This document shows positions 39,101-54,100 of a DNA stretch of 64,000 nucleotides, in pieces; positions within the stretch are counted from its first letter, which is position 1; each line of letters starts with the position of its first letter. The notes under the pieces are model-generated. The model worked only from the letters and a program-made list of their open reading frames with translations, was not told the DNA's origin and did no database searches. The stretch covers positions 53,094,001 through 53,158,000 of the forward strand of contig CM060883.1 in assembly GCA_030762935.1 (NCBI GenBank), written 5' to 3'. The DNA is from Hymenopus coronatus. Lineage: Eukaryota > Arthropoda > Insecta > Mantodea > Hymenopodidae. The translations under genes were made by a program, and so were the position numbers.

Positions 39101-42100
39101 GATATGAAATGTAAGCAAAATATGATTGGAAAGATGAGGATGGAGCAATTGGTGGAATGAGTGGCAGGGGAAACCGAAACCATAAGAATTTTATGTTGTC
39201 AAAATTTTTGTGCATTACAGCATTGCTGAAGTAGGTATTTGAAGAGTTTGTTTTTAATAAGTTAAGTGATGGATTCTATGGAGAAGTGGTTGGCTGATCT
39301 TTTTTTATAGGAGTGAATATGTTTTATGTGTTTGATTATCCAGTTGGTACACAGGAGGTTATTTTCAGTTTGGTACATGAATAGAGCTTCACTGTAGATA
39401 GGAAATATAGGCAGTATGATTATTTCCTTAAACACACTGATTATAATGTGCTATTATTGCCTAGTGATTGATGTACCTACAGAATTGATGAAAAATGGGA
39501 TGTGAGTTAATAAGTGCATACACTAGTATTTGTCTTGCAAAAAAAACAAACAAAAAAATATTTTACCTCTTACTGCACAGCCGACCTAGTTGGCAACGAT
39601 CACCTTTATTGTCATATTTACTTTCTCTACATAGTACATAGGTAGGGAAGGTATAGCACTCCACCCAAAGATTTGACAGTGAGATTTCTTTGGAAATGCA
39701 CGTTTTAGGGTTCCCTGTATCTAAAAGAGCATTTTTAGAAAAATATCTATGTGTGTATGTGTATCCTTGTGTCTGTGAACACGATAATTCGAAAATGAAA
39801 AGTTGTTAAATACCAAACTTGTGTTTACGTTTAGTATATTCCAAGCATGTGATACAAAGATTTTGGAGAAAAATCCCCTTACTTCAAATTACCGTTTACC
39901 TAGAAAAAATTCCAAAAATGTTGATTTCCTCAAAAATGGCTAACGATTTTGATTAAAATATCTTATATTAATTATATTTACATGACAAGTAAAATGCGCA
40001 TCTTAAATTTTCTGGGAATAGCCTCTGAACACCTTTTTATTCTAGATGGATTTTACTTAATTTTGCACAACTATTAAAGATAAAAGATAGACAAAAATGT
40101 ACTACACAAATCTCGTTGAAACACACATTTTATGTAATATACATTTTTTTCGTGGAGTTTGACCATTTTTGAGATATTCCTTATGATGGTTTTGGTTTTA
40201 AAATACTTTTCTCACATGGAAATTTGTCAACTCCTCGTCATGTAAAGAAATTTATTTCAATCACATGGCAGCCAGATTTTAAAAGATTTGACTATTGTTT
40301 TAGCATGGGGTACTGCCTTATTTCCCTTCTGCTTACAAGGAAGCAAGTAAGAACAGCATCACTTAGCATAAAGTAAAGAGAAGAATAAGCTTTTTAACAA
40401 TAATTTGTTTCAAAAAATGTAGAGAAAGTCTTGTTTGTGAAACACATCAGATTTTTCTAAATATATTAGAAATATGACATAAGACTTGTGTGTTAAGTAA
40501 GTGTTTTTGTAATTGCTTAAACCTACTGCTTAAATTCAGATGGGTTATATTATATGTCATTTTTGATTAGCTATCAGCCCCACTCTCTCCACTGTAATGT
40601 TGAATCAGGGTTATACTGCAATAAGTTTTACTTTCATTTCTTTGTGCATAGTACATGGATAGAGAAGTTATTGTAATGCACTCAAAAGTTTGATACCGAG
40701 AGTTCACTGGAAATACACGTTTTAAGGTCCCTGCATCCTTAAAAAACATTTTTAGAAAAATGTCCATATGTGTGCATGTCCTTGTGTCTGTGAACATGGT
40801 AACTCAAAAACAAAAGGTTGGTTAAGTACCAAACTTGATATTTGACTTAAGCATCATCCAAGGATGTGATACAATGATTTTCAAAAACATCTCCTTCCCC
40901 AAACTACCCTTTAAGTTAAAAAAAAAAGTTGAATACTTTTATTTTCTCAAAAATGGCTCTAACAATTTTGAATTCAAATACTGAATACTAAATATGCTTA
41001 TATGAAAAATAAAAAATATCATTAATTTTCTGTATAGCCTCTGAAGTCCTCCTCATTCTGAAAGATGTTTACATAACTAGTAAACCATAAGAAAGGGAAA
41101 AACTACTACACAAAAATTGTAGATCTGATTAAAATATACAATTTGTCATATGCATTATTTTAGAGTTAACATTTTCTGAAATATTCCTTATTATTGGTTT
41201 TATTTTTTCCCTTTTTCATTTGTTTTACCTCTGGCCATGCAAAGGGCACCAAATTTTAAAGTCGGTCACATATCAACAGCTTCTAAAAGATTTGACAATT
41301 GTTTTAGCCTAATGTATTCTTTTAGTGCCCTTCTGTCGTAATTAAGTAATAAGAGCATTTTTGCTAATGTTCATCTCATTGACATGAAGTATATAGAAGA
41401 ATAATTGTTTATAAGAATATTTTATTTGCAGAACTGGTAGAAAAAGTCATGTCAATTTAAAATCAATTTTTTCTGTTGATTTCTATCTCTTCTAAAATGG
41501 CCTTTATAAATACTATTCTCTTATTGTTTTTTTAAAATCTGTAATTGCACTTCTGAGTAAAAAAAAAAAAGTATACAAAATTAAAATTTATTCCTATGAA
41601 TTAACATTTTCTTTAAATGAATGAAATTTATGATGAAATCTTCATAATGAATTTTTGGCTCAAATGAAAAAATCTGATGTGTACCATTCACATGACTTTC
41701 TCCATATCCCTGCGACAAATAATTCTTAAAAAGCTTATACTTCTATTTACTTTATGCTAATCAGAAAAAATTAGCAGAAATAGTCTAATTACTTGCTTCC
41801 TTGTAAGTAGAAGCGAAATAAGGGACAACCGTAGTTTAAAGTGATAGTCAAAAGCTGGTTGCTATGTCAATGAAGTTCCTTTGTTTATATGGATAGGAGT
41901 TGTCAAGTTCCTGTATGAGAAAAGTATACGTTTTTCATAGCAGAAACCAAAAATAAGTGATGTCACAAAAACGACAAACTCCAAAAAAAAAATGTATATA
42001 ACATAAATTGTGTGTTTTAAAGTGCTCTACATTTTTTGTGTAGTAAGTTTTTGTCCATCTCTTATAGTTTAGCAGTCATTCAAAATTTAGTAAAATTCAT

Positions 42101-45100
42101 CCAGAATAAACTACTCTTCAGAGGCTATTCTCAGAAAATTCAAGATATACATTTCATTTTTTAGTTAAATATGTTTAATATCCGAAATTGTAATCAAAAT
42201 CGTTAGAGCCATTTTTGAGAAAATCAAAATTTTCGAAAAAAGTTCCATGTAAAGGGTAGTTGGGGGTGGGGGGATTTTTCTCAAAATCTTCGTGTCGCAT
42301 CCCTGGAAGATACTAAACTTAAATACCAAGTTTGGTATTTTACCGACATTTCGTTTTTGAGTTATCGTGTTCACAGACACACAGACATTTTTGTGAAAAT
42401 GCTTTTTTTTGGATATGGGTGACCCTAAAACATATATTTCCGGTGAAATCTCGGTATCAAATTTTTGGGTGGAGTGCAATGCTTTCTCTATTCACTATGT
42501 ACATAGTGTGTATGGAGAAAGTAAAAATCGTAGAAATAAAGTACTATGAAAATGTGCGTCTGTTACAGGTGGAGTTGGACTGGTGTATGTTGGTCAGCCA
42601 TTGGACACCATTAAGGTGAAGATGCAGACCTTCCCAAGTCTGTATTCTGGAACATGGGATTGCTTTCGCCAGACATTAAAGAAAGAAGGCATTGTGAAGG
42701 GACTTTATGCAGGAACAGTTCCAGCTATAGCAGCCAATGTAGCAGAAAACTCTGTATTGTTTGCTGCATATGGGGCGTGTCAGAGGTTAATGATGACAGT
42801 CACCCATACAGAGGTAATATGCTAACTCATTTGATAAAAAAAAACATTTTAATTACTTTGCTTAGTTAATTATACATCTCCATATCATTGGAGTACCATT
42901 TCCGCTTGCAGTATGAAGGAGATCCAATTTTGCTCCCTGTTATCAGCATGGTTAGAAGTATACTTAACTTTGTAAAGTTCTTAGTGACCAAAGAAGCACT
43001 GCTTGATGGAAAAATAGTAGCTTTCAGATCTGAAGGCCCATACCTAGGAAATATAGCATGTTAACTTTATGCCATTCCCATCATTGCACTCTACCTAGCT
43101 GAAACAGAATTTAGCAACCTACACAATTAACATTATAGGCAAATGGTTATGGACACAAAGAAATAATCTGAGCATCACATCCAAAGGAACAAGGAACTGC
43201 ATACATATGCCAACACAATAGTACACAGCCTTCCTACCATACGAAAACAAAGTTACAGACAAGAGTGGCAAACTTTTAGGTAAAGTTAACATAAGAACCG
43301 TTTTCAAGCCCCAAGATCAGTAAAGAACAGGTGGGATCTCCTATGTACAAAAGGGATTTGCTGCATACCTTGCAGTTGTGGCAAGGTGTACATTACTACT
43401 AACAGTTGCAGAATATGCACCCGGATCAATGAGCATTTAAGAAAGTACCAACTGTGACATAATATAAAATCAGCAGTGACCAATGACATTAACTTTTCAA
43501 TGTGACTGAAATTCTTGACAATACCACTCCAGATTCTATCTGGAAGTTTTAGAAGTTTATAGCACAAAAAAAATTAAATAGGAAAGAGGAAGCATCACGG
43601 ATACCCAAAATGTAAGATTAAACTGTATAAACCAACTGGACATATCATGGGGCTGCAGCCATACTGCGTTTGCTGGATGCACAGGCAATAGGAGGGAAGT
43701 GGACAGTCTCTCTCTCTCATCTATAAATATGACGGGTGGTGTACCAAGTGCCAATATAGTTGCTCTAACCATGAGTCAACTACCTTTGATGATGCCCGAC
43801 GGAGAGATAAGCAAAGGTGCTCTAGAATCCATTGGACCAAGGCAAAAAAACCCGGGAAAATCATTTCTTTAGATGTATCGATTCCATCTTTTTTTCCACA
43901 ATTTTGGCGTATAGCTTATACCTTGTTTATTGAATGCAGTTTTTCTGTGTTCTAAAATCTGATGTGTTCCATTATACAAAGTATTCTTACAATGGATCAT
44001 TCTTTTATCTTACATCGTGCTAATCGAGATAAGCACTAGCAGAATTATCTTGCTTTCTTGTAAGAAGAAGGGAAATAAGGGGATACATCAGGCTAAAGCA
44101 ATAGTCAAAACTTTTAATGGCTGGTCGCTATGTGAAACAATTGAGGTTCGGTTCGCTTTACATTGTCCTGTTTGAGAAAAGATGGGTAGTTTAAAATGGA
44201 AACCAATAACAAGGAATATATCGAAAACGGTCAACTCTACAAGAAAAATGTACATAACACCAGGTTGTCCACCAGAATGGCATGCAGATCATGCGGCAAA
44301 CTCAAGGACATATGCACTGGAGCTAAGAACTGGCACTCAGTTAAAATGTATTTCAGTGCCAAGGTTGCGCCGCAACAAATTGGAACTGGCTCTCCACACA
44401 ATAAATGACAATGGCTAAAATGACAGTGTCTGATATGCAGGTGACATAAAATGAGTGGTTTATTACCAGCAATTTATCACAAGTTTGGGACCATTCAGCT
44501 GCCCAACAAGAAAGGATGGTTCCATGGAACACCACCTTCAGATCATTCATGAGAATGGAAGAAGAAAAATTCCTAAGAGATAGAATGGCTCTCTTGGCAG
44601 CAGAATCAGCTGCTTCATTCCTGGTTACTCCAGTGTGACCAGTCACCCACAGGAACGTTACACTGAGACGTGCTTTGGAAAGGGAATAAATACAATCCTA
44701 AATTGCTGTATGATAGTGTAGTAAGTGTAATGCACACAAAGGCTTTGGAGGGCACTGAGAGAATGGTAATGGAAGTAAGGTGTTAGAATAAAATAAAAAT
44801 ATTTTGGTACTTTGGTACGTGAACCTCCAGCCATACCAGTATGACCAATTCTCACATTACCATGCCTAAGACTGCATGGTCATGATAGCTACAGTATTAT
44901 TTAATCTTATAAAGCTGTGTAATGGTGTTGAGTGAATTTTTTTTTATACAAAAAATGGTAAAATTTGTATACCTGCATTTAATTGAAACCCATCAGCATC
45001 TGACCATACCATTACACTGATTGCTTTATTTACCGCCCCCATCCTTTTCCACAGTTTCTCTAGAATGCTGAACTACATTTCCATCCTGTGATCCTTGGTT

Positions 45101-48100
45101 TGATAGGTTAGCCCACTCCTATTGGGACTTAGACCCCATGACCATAAATCCAGATGCCACACTCACACGCATGCATGCTTGCATGCACACACACGTGGGG
45201 GAGAGAAATACTTTTTAACTGGTACACATAGATTACAGTAGTGCTGCATTCTCTTGCTATCTGTTTATTAGAAGTTTAAAATAGTAATAGTGCAGCATAC
45301 TGTTAATAAAAAAATTCAAACACATCAACATTCAAAATTATGTTACTGTCAACAAAATAGCACCTTGGAGTCATCAAGGCATCAGGTCATAGTTGTTTTT
45401 TCATTGTGTGTACTTTACTCTCTTTTGTGGCTGTTGTAAATAATTCTGCTAATTTGCATATTTTCTAGTATACCTAGTTTGTTGACTAGTAGATAATCAT
45501 TGCCTGTTAAGTGTTACTGTGTGGGTGTATAATCATTTCTCTGATTTCTGACAGTTTGGATTTTAATTTTGTTAGGAATTTGGTGTATAATTATTCACCT
45601 TTATTGGACCTCTATGTCTTTGTACATTGGAGATTTAATCAAAATAATTTTGATACAAAATCATTGAATGATAATTTTGTGATATCCTTGTAATCAGATT
45701 CCTTTTTATTCCAAAACATTTACTTTTTCTAAAGTTTGAACTTCCTAAGAGACTAATATTATCTAATTAAGGTCAATAACAGATCTTTATAAAACATATA
45801 TGGTGAAGAAAAGTTAAGATATTTATTACATCATAAGTATCTTAAAAAAACACATGTTTCAGTCTAATTGCTATTTGTTTTCAGAGATCACAGGATTTAA
45901 GCACTCTGGCCAATGCTTCAGCTGGCTTCTTAGCAGCATTTTTCTCATCCTTCACACTGTGTCCTACAGAGCTGATCAAGTGTCAGCTACAAGCAATGAG
46001 GGAGGTTCAGATGCAAGCTGATGTTCCAGTGAAAAAGATGGTGAGGTCAAAGAATATAAGTAACAGTTATTAATATTAGTAACTTTAAAGATTAGTTGAA
46101 AATAAAAACACAAACAGCACTATTGTTAATTTAACATGTTTCAAGAGCTATCTGCTCCCATGTTAAGAAGTTGTCTTAGTGGTTCATTATGGTGTTGTTT
46201 AGGTTGTTGGTAGTGTAAGCAAGTTGTAGAGGTGAAATTATTTGCAGAATGAGTTATATAGCAGCAAATCAAAATTCATTAATTAAGTCAGGGGTTAAAT
46301 GATCTTTTCTCAAGTATGCCATTCTAATATATATTTGGTTAGTTCTAATCAGGGTAGGCCATATTTGCCTTCCTGTGCAAACAGTGTTTGACATCATTAA
46401 GAATACATTATAAGGCAAGTGCACATGCAATAAGCATGCTTTTGCAATATGGTGCACATTGTTAATATAAGCATAATCGTAACCTCTCTGTTGAAATAGC
46501 CACCTCTTGTTAGTGGAAGTTCTATAGTACAATGCATAAAAGTAGAAATCATTGCTCTATTGCTGAATATAAAACTGTTACATATAAAAATATGGATGCA
46601 GCTTATCACACATTACCCAAAGAAGGCAGAATTACAGTGCAGATGAGCATGAAAGGGCTGATTCAGTTAATGTAAACAATGCAAGAATTTGCTCAGATCC
46701 TTCCTGAAGATTACAAGCAGGACTTAGAAAACAAGCTTGTAGGATTTACATTAAGAAGAAAATTAAAAAGTGATGCTGTGCCCTAACAAAAAAGTTCAAA
46801 TTGGCATGGAGATAAATGGGAAAGCCTGTTGTGACAAGTACCAGTCCATTTTTACATCTATGTAACATTTTTTACTAAGTAGCTGCATAAACAATGCAGT
46901 AGATTAAACTCTTACAGTAAACTAGTATTCTTGATGATTTAATGTGCATTACCCAATAGCAGTGCAGCTCACCAGAATGGCTTACCTGTCTTATTCTAGT
47001 CATTGAGCTTTAATAATGTTATGCTTGATATGATGTGATATGATATCTACAAGGAGTGGGATACTGTGGATTTTGAGATGGTCCATATTACCAATAAGTA
47101 TGAGTATTACAATAAAGATGATGGAACTGCAGATAGAGTACCATTCATCTATTGCAAGAGTTCAAAACCAGAAAGTACCTGTGCTGTGTAGAAACCAAAG
47201 TAGAGTTTCTTACAGTGTTCCAACATCAGCAACTATCCTACAGATTGTGTCATCCTTTCCAACATGCGCCACCGATGCAGCCTCAATTTGTCTGCTTCTT
47301 TCAACCAGGTTTTAAGTTACTCTAGTTTTGCACATAAAATATCCCAGTCTGAACAGTTTATTTTATAATTTCCTGCTTTCTTGCCTTGAGTATAGAGTTC
47401 TTAAGTATGTTGAATAACACATCTTCCATAATCTGCCTATTTATTAACCAATCTTCAAAATTCTTGTTTTATCTGAAAGCTGCATATTTCTTCTATGTAA
47501 TGAACTATGTTTCTTTTAAAATAGTCCATCCTGTTCCATGCACTTACACCAATGCATAACTAATTGGGCAAACCCATCAGAGGAGAATTTTAATGGTTGT
47601 TGAGATAGGTCTAGTGATAATTTTTCCCTGATTCAGAAAGAAAGTGATGTCCTTTAAGGTTCTCTTGCATCTTTAGAGGCACAAGGTCAGGACTATATGA
47701 TGGGTATAGTTGAACTTTCATGAAATACAGGCTTTGCAACCACTCTTGTGTTTTGTATGGATGGATATTGTCATGCTGTAGAATAGGCCAGACGAGGGAT
47801 ATCCATGTGCAGAGCTTTTGCAGTATTACCACATAAGGTTGCAAGTTCGTGTTTCCATGTTCCAAAAAAGTTAAAAGAGCCTGACACCTTTTGAAATTCC
47901 AAAAAAGCAATCACCATGACTTTGCTCACAGATGGAACCACCTTGAACTTCTTGCAATGTGACAATGTGCAGTAGTAGTACTCCATTAATTGTTTGCCCT
48001 TAGAGTCTCAAAATGATTCATCTCACATGACAATGTGCTAGGGAAAATCTCACCTGCAAGCTCGAATCCAGTTAACATCTTGGCAAATTATCTAGATCTG

Positions 48101-51100
48101 CACTTGTGCCCTTGTGTCAGTATTCATAGTACCCAAGCCATATATATATACCTTGTGATAACCCAGCAAATTGGGAATGATAAACTGCATTTTTTCTTGG
48201 GAAATATTGTGTTCTAGGACAATCTCTTGCAGTAATGGTAAACCATTTTTGTTGATATGATTTCAGTGCTCATCATTTGGTGCAAAGAGTAGAGTCCACT
48301 ATGGGCTTGATCAAACACATTAGAGGTTGTCAAATTTGCCTCTTTCAGTGTCTGACCCGACATTTTCATTACTGATGTTAACTTTCATTTGATGATGAAT
48401 TTTGATAGGCTTGCAACCCTCAGTTGTCAGAAATGATTCTTGTTGCTTCAACTTTGTGTGCATAAAGGTTACCATCTTTAGTTTTAGAACACCAGCACCA
48501 ATTGGGAAGAATAGAAACTAGTGGAATACTTAGAATAGTAATGCAGTCTTCAGATACAATAATAACTTTGAAAATTGGTTAACGAATAGGATTGTGGCCA
48601 TGGAGGCATTATTTTTCAATCTTGCCTTGAAACTTTTTTTAAATCATATGTATCAACCAACATAGCTTCACAAAACAAATGTATTTTAGAAAAGCATCTT
48701 TGCAACAAACTGACTTTCGTGAGGGCGTAGCAACACATCTGTCCAGCAACTCTAGGTGGCATATGAAATAAATAATGTGTTGTTTGTGTTTCTATTTTAG
48801 GCTCATCTTTAAGGTTACTAATTTAATGTTAATACTGTTTCTAATTTCTTCAAAATATATACATTTTTAGCTTTAAATTCCTCTTAAAATGGAGATTTAG
48901 AGTCATTATGTTTACAGATAGGACCATGGAAACTGACACAGAGGATTCTACAGCAGGAAGGCATTCCTGGCATGTTCAGAGGGCTTGGTTCAACTATTTT
49001 AAGGGAAATGCCAGGATATTTCTTCTTTTTTGGAGGCTATGAAGGTACCAGACAACTGCTTACACCAAGGGGTAAAACAAAAGATGAAATAGGTATGTAT
49101 TTTGTTTAATAGTTTAAAATTCTGATAACTGCCAGTATCTGTTCAGCTGATGAATGCAATGAAGTAAAAAAAAAAAAAAAAGAATAGGGCAGAGATAAAT
49201 TTTAAAATCTGCTTTGTTCAATCTCAGGATTACTCCTGGTTGGGTGTTTAACCTTCAGCTTTCCCAATTTTGAACTTGGATTTTATTTTAAACGTGGGAT
49301 ATGTTGAAATTGAGAAGGACATTGGAGAGTAATCACAGAAAATTAGAACCTTAGAAGCATGGGTTTCATCAACAGCCCACAATTTATATCTATTCATAAA
49401 CATTATGGAAAACTACAGTTCAATTAGCTCAGACATTTCCAACTGAAGCTCTATGATGTCACTCAGAGCTTCTCTCTGCTCTGAAACAGCCTGACAAAGA
49501 ATACAGCTTGACCTTGTTGGAGCAGCACAATGGATAAATTATAATCGAGCAACACAAAGATTCATTTTCACTATTCTTTTAAGTATTTGGTAACATTGGT
49601 ACCATAGGGAATTAGGACTGGAATAAATGATCGCTGTAATTCCATAATGACCGTAAGTAAAACATAAAAACATTACTTAAATGTATCATGTATCCAAATC
49701 TGATAAGCATTTTCTATGTACAAGAATTATATATGCTATAATCCGTGCAAGAGAGATTATGTTTAACATTATGTAATAATGTTTAAGTTCCATGATTATG
49801 CTATCATGATCTTCTCCTTAATATTTATTGTATTCAGCAGCATGACATGAGCAATATCTCTGCAAATTAAATTTCTTGACATACTGGATTTCTTTGAAGC
49901 ACACTAAACATTTTGCCACTGTTTCAATTTCCACAAACATGAAAAACACTTCCCGAATAGGAAAAACATTTTTGAAGTAGAGGATCTTTGAGGTATACCA
50001 CCCATTGAAGCCATGACAATACACTGCAATACATGAATATAACATAGGCACATGCTGCCACTGTTCTGACCTTGATTCTTATGCTCACTCTGTAAGGTTT
50101 CTCTGCAGGCAAAGCCAAGCTCTGACATAATACAATTTTCAGTTGAAAAACCTGATTTAGATATTTATTAGAAACAAATTTTGGTAGTTGTGTCTTGTAA
50201 AAAGAAAGCAATTGTTGCTTCTTGTTCACAGTTAATCCACTAGTTCTTTAGTTTGCTGGCCTATCATGAAATTAAATCTAATAACCTATAGTGTTACTTT
50301 CTCTGACTAGGTTTTATAATTATTGCAATATTCATTACGTATCATTGCTTATATAGGTGTTGTCAAGTAAATTGCACATCTAGTGAAATGTATATATTAG
50401 GTATTGTGGTTTTGTTTTAAGGACAATTTATTGTTGTATTTCAGGTCCATTGAAAACCATGATTGCTGGAGCAGTGGGCGGTATGGTTTTCTGGGTGGTA
50501 ATTTTTCCAGCAGATGTAGTAAAATCAAGAATGCAAGTTTCAAGACTAGAGGGTTCAGTCTACTCTATTACTATGCAGATATTTAGGAAAGAAGGTAAAT
50601 TTACCATTATATTTACATTTTAGTGGAAAAGGTAATTTTACAACAGGACATGCAAACCATTTGCTAGTGATATTCTACTTTCTCCACCCCGAAGGCAGAG
50701 GACTATTGTAGATAAGACATTTTTTGCTTAAATTGGGCATGTTTCACAAATGAAAGGAAAATATTTTTATGGTATTATCCTTTACACATAAGGGGGGGGA
50801 CCCATTTTTTTAAATCAGAGTATACTGTAGATTTGCTGCTAGAGAGGGTTGTGAATTGTACAATTATCACTTTATGTACTAGATTTACAGCCTTCCATGT
50901 GGGCTGGGATATTCCAAGGTATTCCATTTCCATTTATTAAAAATGGATTTGGTTGATGTGATTTTATTTAGACTTGCTTCTTTCTTGGGAGTTTTCTTAA
51001 TTATTGTCTAAACTATTCAGCTGTCCCATGCATTTGCTGTTATATATCTTATAACTAATTTTTGCATCCCATTCTCTCTCTCTTTTTTTTTGTTCCAATA

Positions 51101-54100
51101 AACACCTATATCCCCATCTCATAGTCAAAATCTGGTCTTCTTCTTCATTTCCAGTTGTTCCACCTCCTGTTTACCCTTTCTTTCATCATTCTTCACTCCT
51201 TCTCATACCGTTGTTCCCTGTTGTCAAAATTCTTTTTCCAGCCCATTCTCATCTGTTATACCCCTACCTCTACTTTCCCTTCATTTAGTGAGTGCTCTAT
51301 ATCCATATATGTCCTTCTTCCTTTGCTCAAGTTCCGTGTTTGGCTAAAGAACTCCTCACTCCTCCTTTCCCCCATTCTTCCATTTAAAGCATTGCATAAA
51401 TTTACCACACTCACATCATTTTAGTTCATGCCTACTAAATTAATGCTCAATCTTGTGATTACTGCCTAAATGTCATGTATCACCTTGAAATCTACAAGGG
51501 GACAGTCAATTCCATTAGAGCACAACATATAATCAATGATACTCTGCCCATTTTCATTTATAAATGTAATTTTGGCAGACTTATCCCTTCTCCTTTGACA
51601 ATTACACATTATAAGGTTAGGTTCTTCACAAAACTTAATTAATTTTCTTCCTTCTTTATTATAACATTTATTATTACTGTTTCTCTGTTCAATTTGAGTT
51701 TCTTTGTCTATATCTCCTTCCACATCTGTTCTTTTCCTACTCATTAAAATCTCCTACAATCACAAATTCAACATTTAGGTACTTTTTTCTGATTCTTCCA
51801 TATTTTCCCCTATAATTTCAAATATATTAGGATTATAAAAGTGTGATTATCCTGACAGATTGTATACTACCCCTATATTCAATTTACTTTCTTTAGTAAC
51901 TCCGCTTAGTGTTAACAATAAAAACATTTCATTTCCTAACCAATTTTCATCTAGAGTGGTGCATGAAGAACTGGCGCTGAGTACTATACTGCTTATTGTT
52001 GCCAAAGGTCATCTATTGTATAGACCTTTGCATTAGCTTATTTTTATATACTTCAGTCTTATGAGTTACATAGTATCTAATTATTGCAGGTTTATCTATA
52101 TGTTGTTGTTTCTGTTCAAAAATACAATAATTCTTTCTATCTACCTTTCCCTTTCTTTCTGGCACCATAGTTTACATAATACTCAAAATTGGCTAACTCT
52201 TTCACCTTGGGTTTTGTTAGCCAAGCCTCAACAAGTGCAATAAAATCTCCCATCGTTAACACTTGTGACCTATCTCTCTTACTTGCACAAATTGATTAAA
52301 AGTATCTGGACACCCCCACAAACATATGTCTTTCATCTTAGGTACATTGTGCTGCCACCTACTGCCTTGTACTCATTATCCACGACCTCAGTAGTCATTA
52401 GATATCGTGAAACAGCAGAATGGGGCACTCCGTGGAACTCATGGACTTCTAACGTGGTCAGGTGATTGGGTGTCATTTGTGTCAGTAGTCTGTATGCGAG
52501 ATTTCCACACTCCTAAACATCCCTAGGTCCACTGTTTCTGATGTGATAGTGAAGTGGAAACGAGAAGGGACATATACAGCTTAAAAGCGTTTAGGCCGCC
52601 CTCGTCTGTTGACTGACAGAAACTGCCGACATTTGAAGAGGGTCGTAAAGAGTAATAGGCAGACATCTATTTAGACCATCACATAGGAATTCCAAACTAC
52701 ATCAGGATCCACTCCAAGTACTTTAAGTTGGGCGTGAGGTCAGAAACTTTGGATTCCATGGTCAAGCGGCTGCTCGTAAGTCACACATCACGCATGAAAA
52801 TGCCGAACGATGCCCCACTTGGTGTAAGGAGCATGAACATTACACGATTGAACAGTGGCAAAACGTGTGGAGTAACGAATCATGGTACACAATATGGCAA
52901 TCCGATGGCAGGGTATAGTGAATGCCTGGTGAACACCATCTACCAGCATGTGTAATACCAACAGTGAAATTTGGAGGTGGTGGTGTTATGGTGTGGTCGT
53001 GTTTTTCCTGGAGGGGGCTTGTACCCCTTGTTGTTTTGCATGGCACAAGCAAAGCGCAGACCTACATTGATATTTTAAGCACCTTCTTGCCTCCCACTGT
53101 TGAAGAGGAATTTGGGGATGGCGATAACATCTTTCAACATGATTGAACACCTGTTCATACTGCACGGGGTATGGCGGAGTGGTTACACCACAATAACATC
53201 CCTGTAATGGACTGGCCTGCACAGAGTTCTGACTTGAATCCTATGGAACACCTTTGGGATGATTTAGAACACCAACTTCGTGCCAGGCCTTACCGACCTA
53301 CATCAATACCTCTCCTCAGTTCCGTGCTCTGTGAAGAATGGCTACCATTCCCCAAGAAATCTTCCAGCATCTGATTGAAAGTATGCCTGCACCCTGTCAT
53401 CAAGACTAAGGGTTGCCAACACCTTATTGACTTCCAGCATTACTGATGGAGGGCGCCAAGAACATTTACATCATTTTCAGCCAGGTGTCCAGATACTTTT
53501 GATCACATAGTGTATCTTGTCCAATAAACTTTCCACATTCCAAAGAATTACACTAGGGAATTTTCCTATACAGACTCTTTTCTATCCGCTCTAAATTACT
53601 CTAATTTCGATTTTAGCCTTGTAACCCTTGTGTTATTCCTAATTTTGGGACATTATCTTGTATTTTGAATATATTGTCTGAAGGCATTGATACCACACTC
53701 CAGCCTTCTGGGTTTTTCTGCCTGTACTATGTTTACATTACTCCTTGCTTCTTTCAGCCGTTTGGGTAGAAAGAGATCTGTCTCTTTGTCCTAAGGTCGC
53801 CGGCTGCCCAGCTGTAACCTCTCTACCACTGTTTCCCTGTACTGCCTCTAGCCTCTGTGACATGTCTCTCCTCCTTCTCTCTTGCCTGATATTCAAATGC
53901 AGTGTCGCCATGTTGGTATGGTAGCTCAGCAGTTAGAGCAACTGGCTGGAGACCGGAACATCCATGGTTCAAATCTTGACTCTGGCATTGAATTTGACTC
54001 TCTACCTTTCCAACTCCTGTCCTACACATGGCTTGCATGGAAAAACAACTGAGACAAGTAGATCTTAAAATAAGAACTAAAGCTTTCCTGGCGACGTGTT

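Noticed and set aside
53914..53990. Possible tRNA gene
   Set aside because: A and B boxes are visible, but the cloverleaf arms do not pair well and SINE-like sequence follows.
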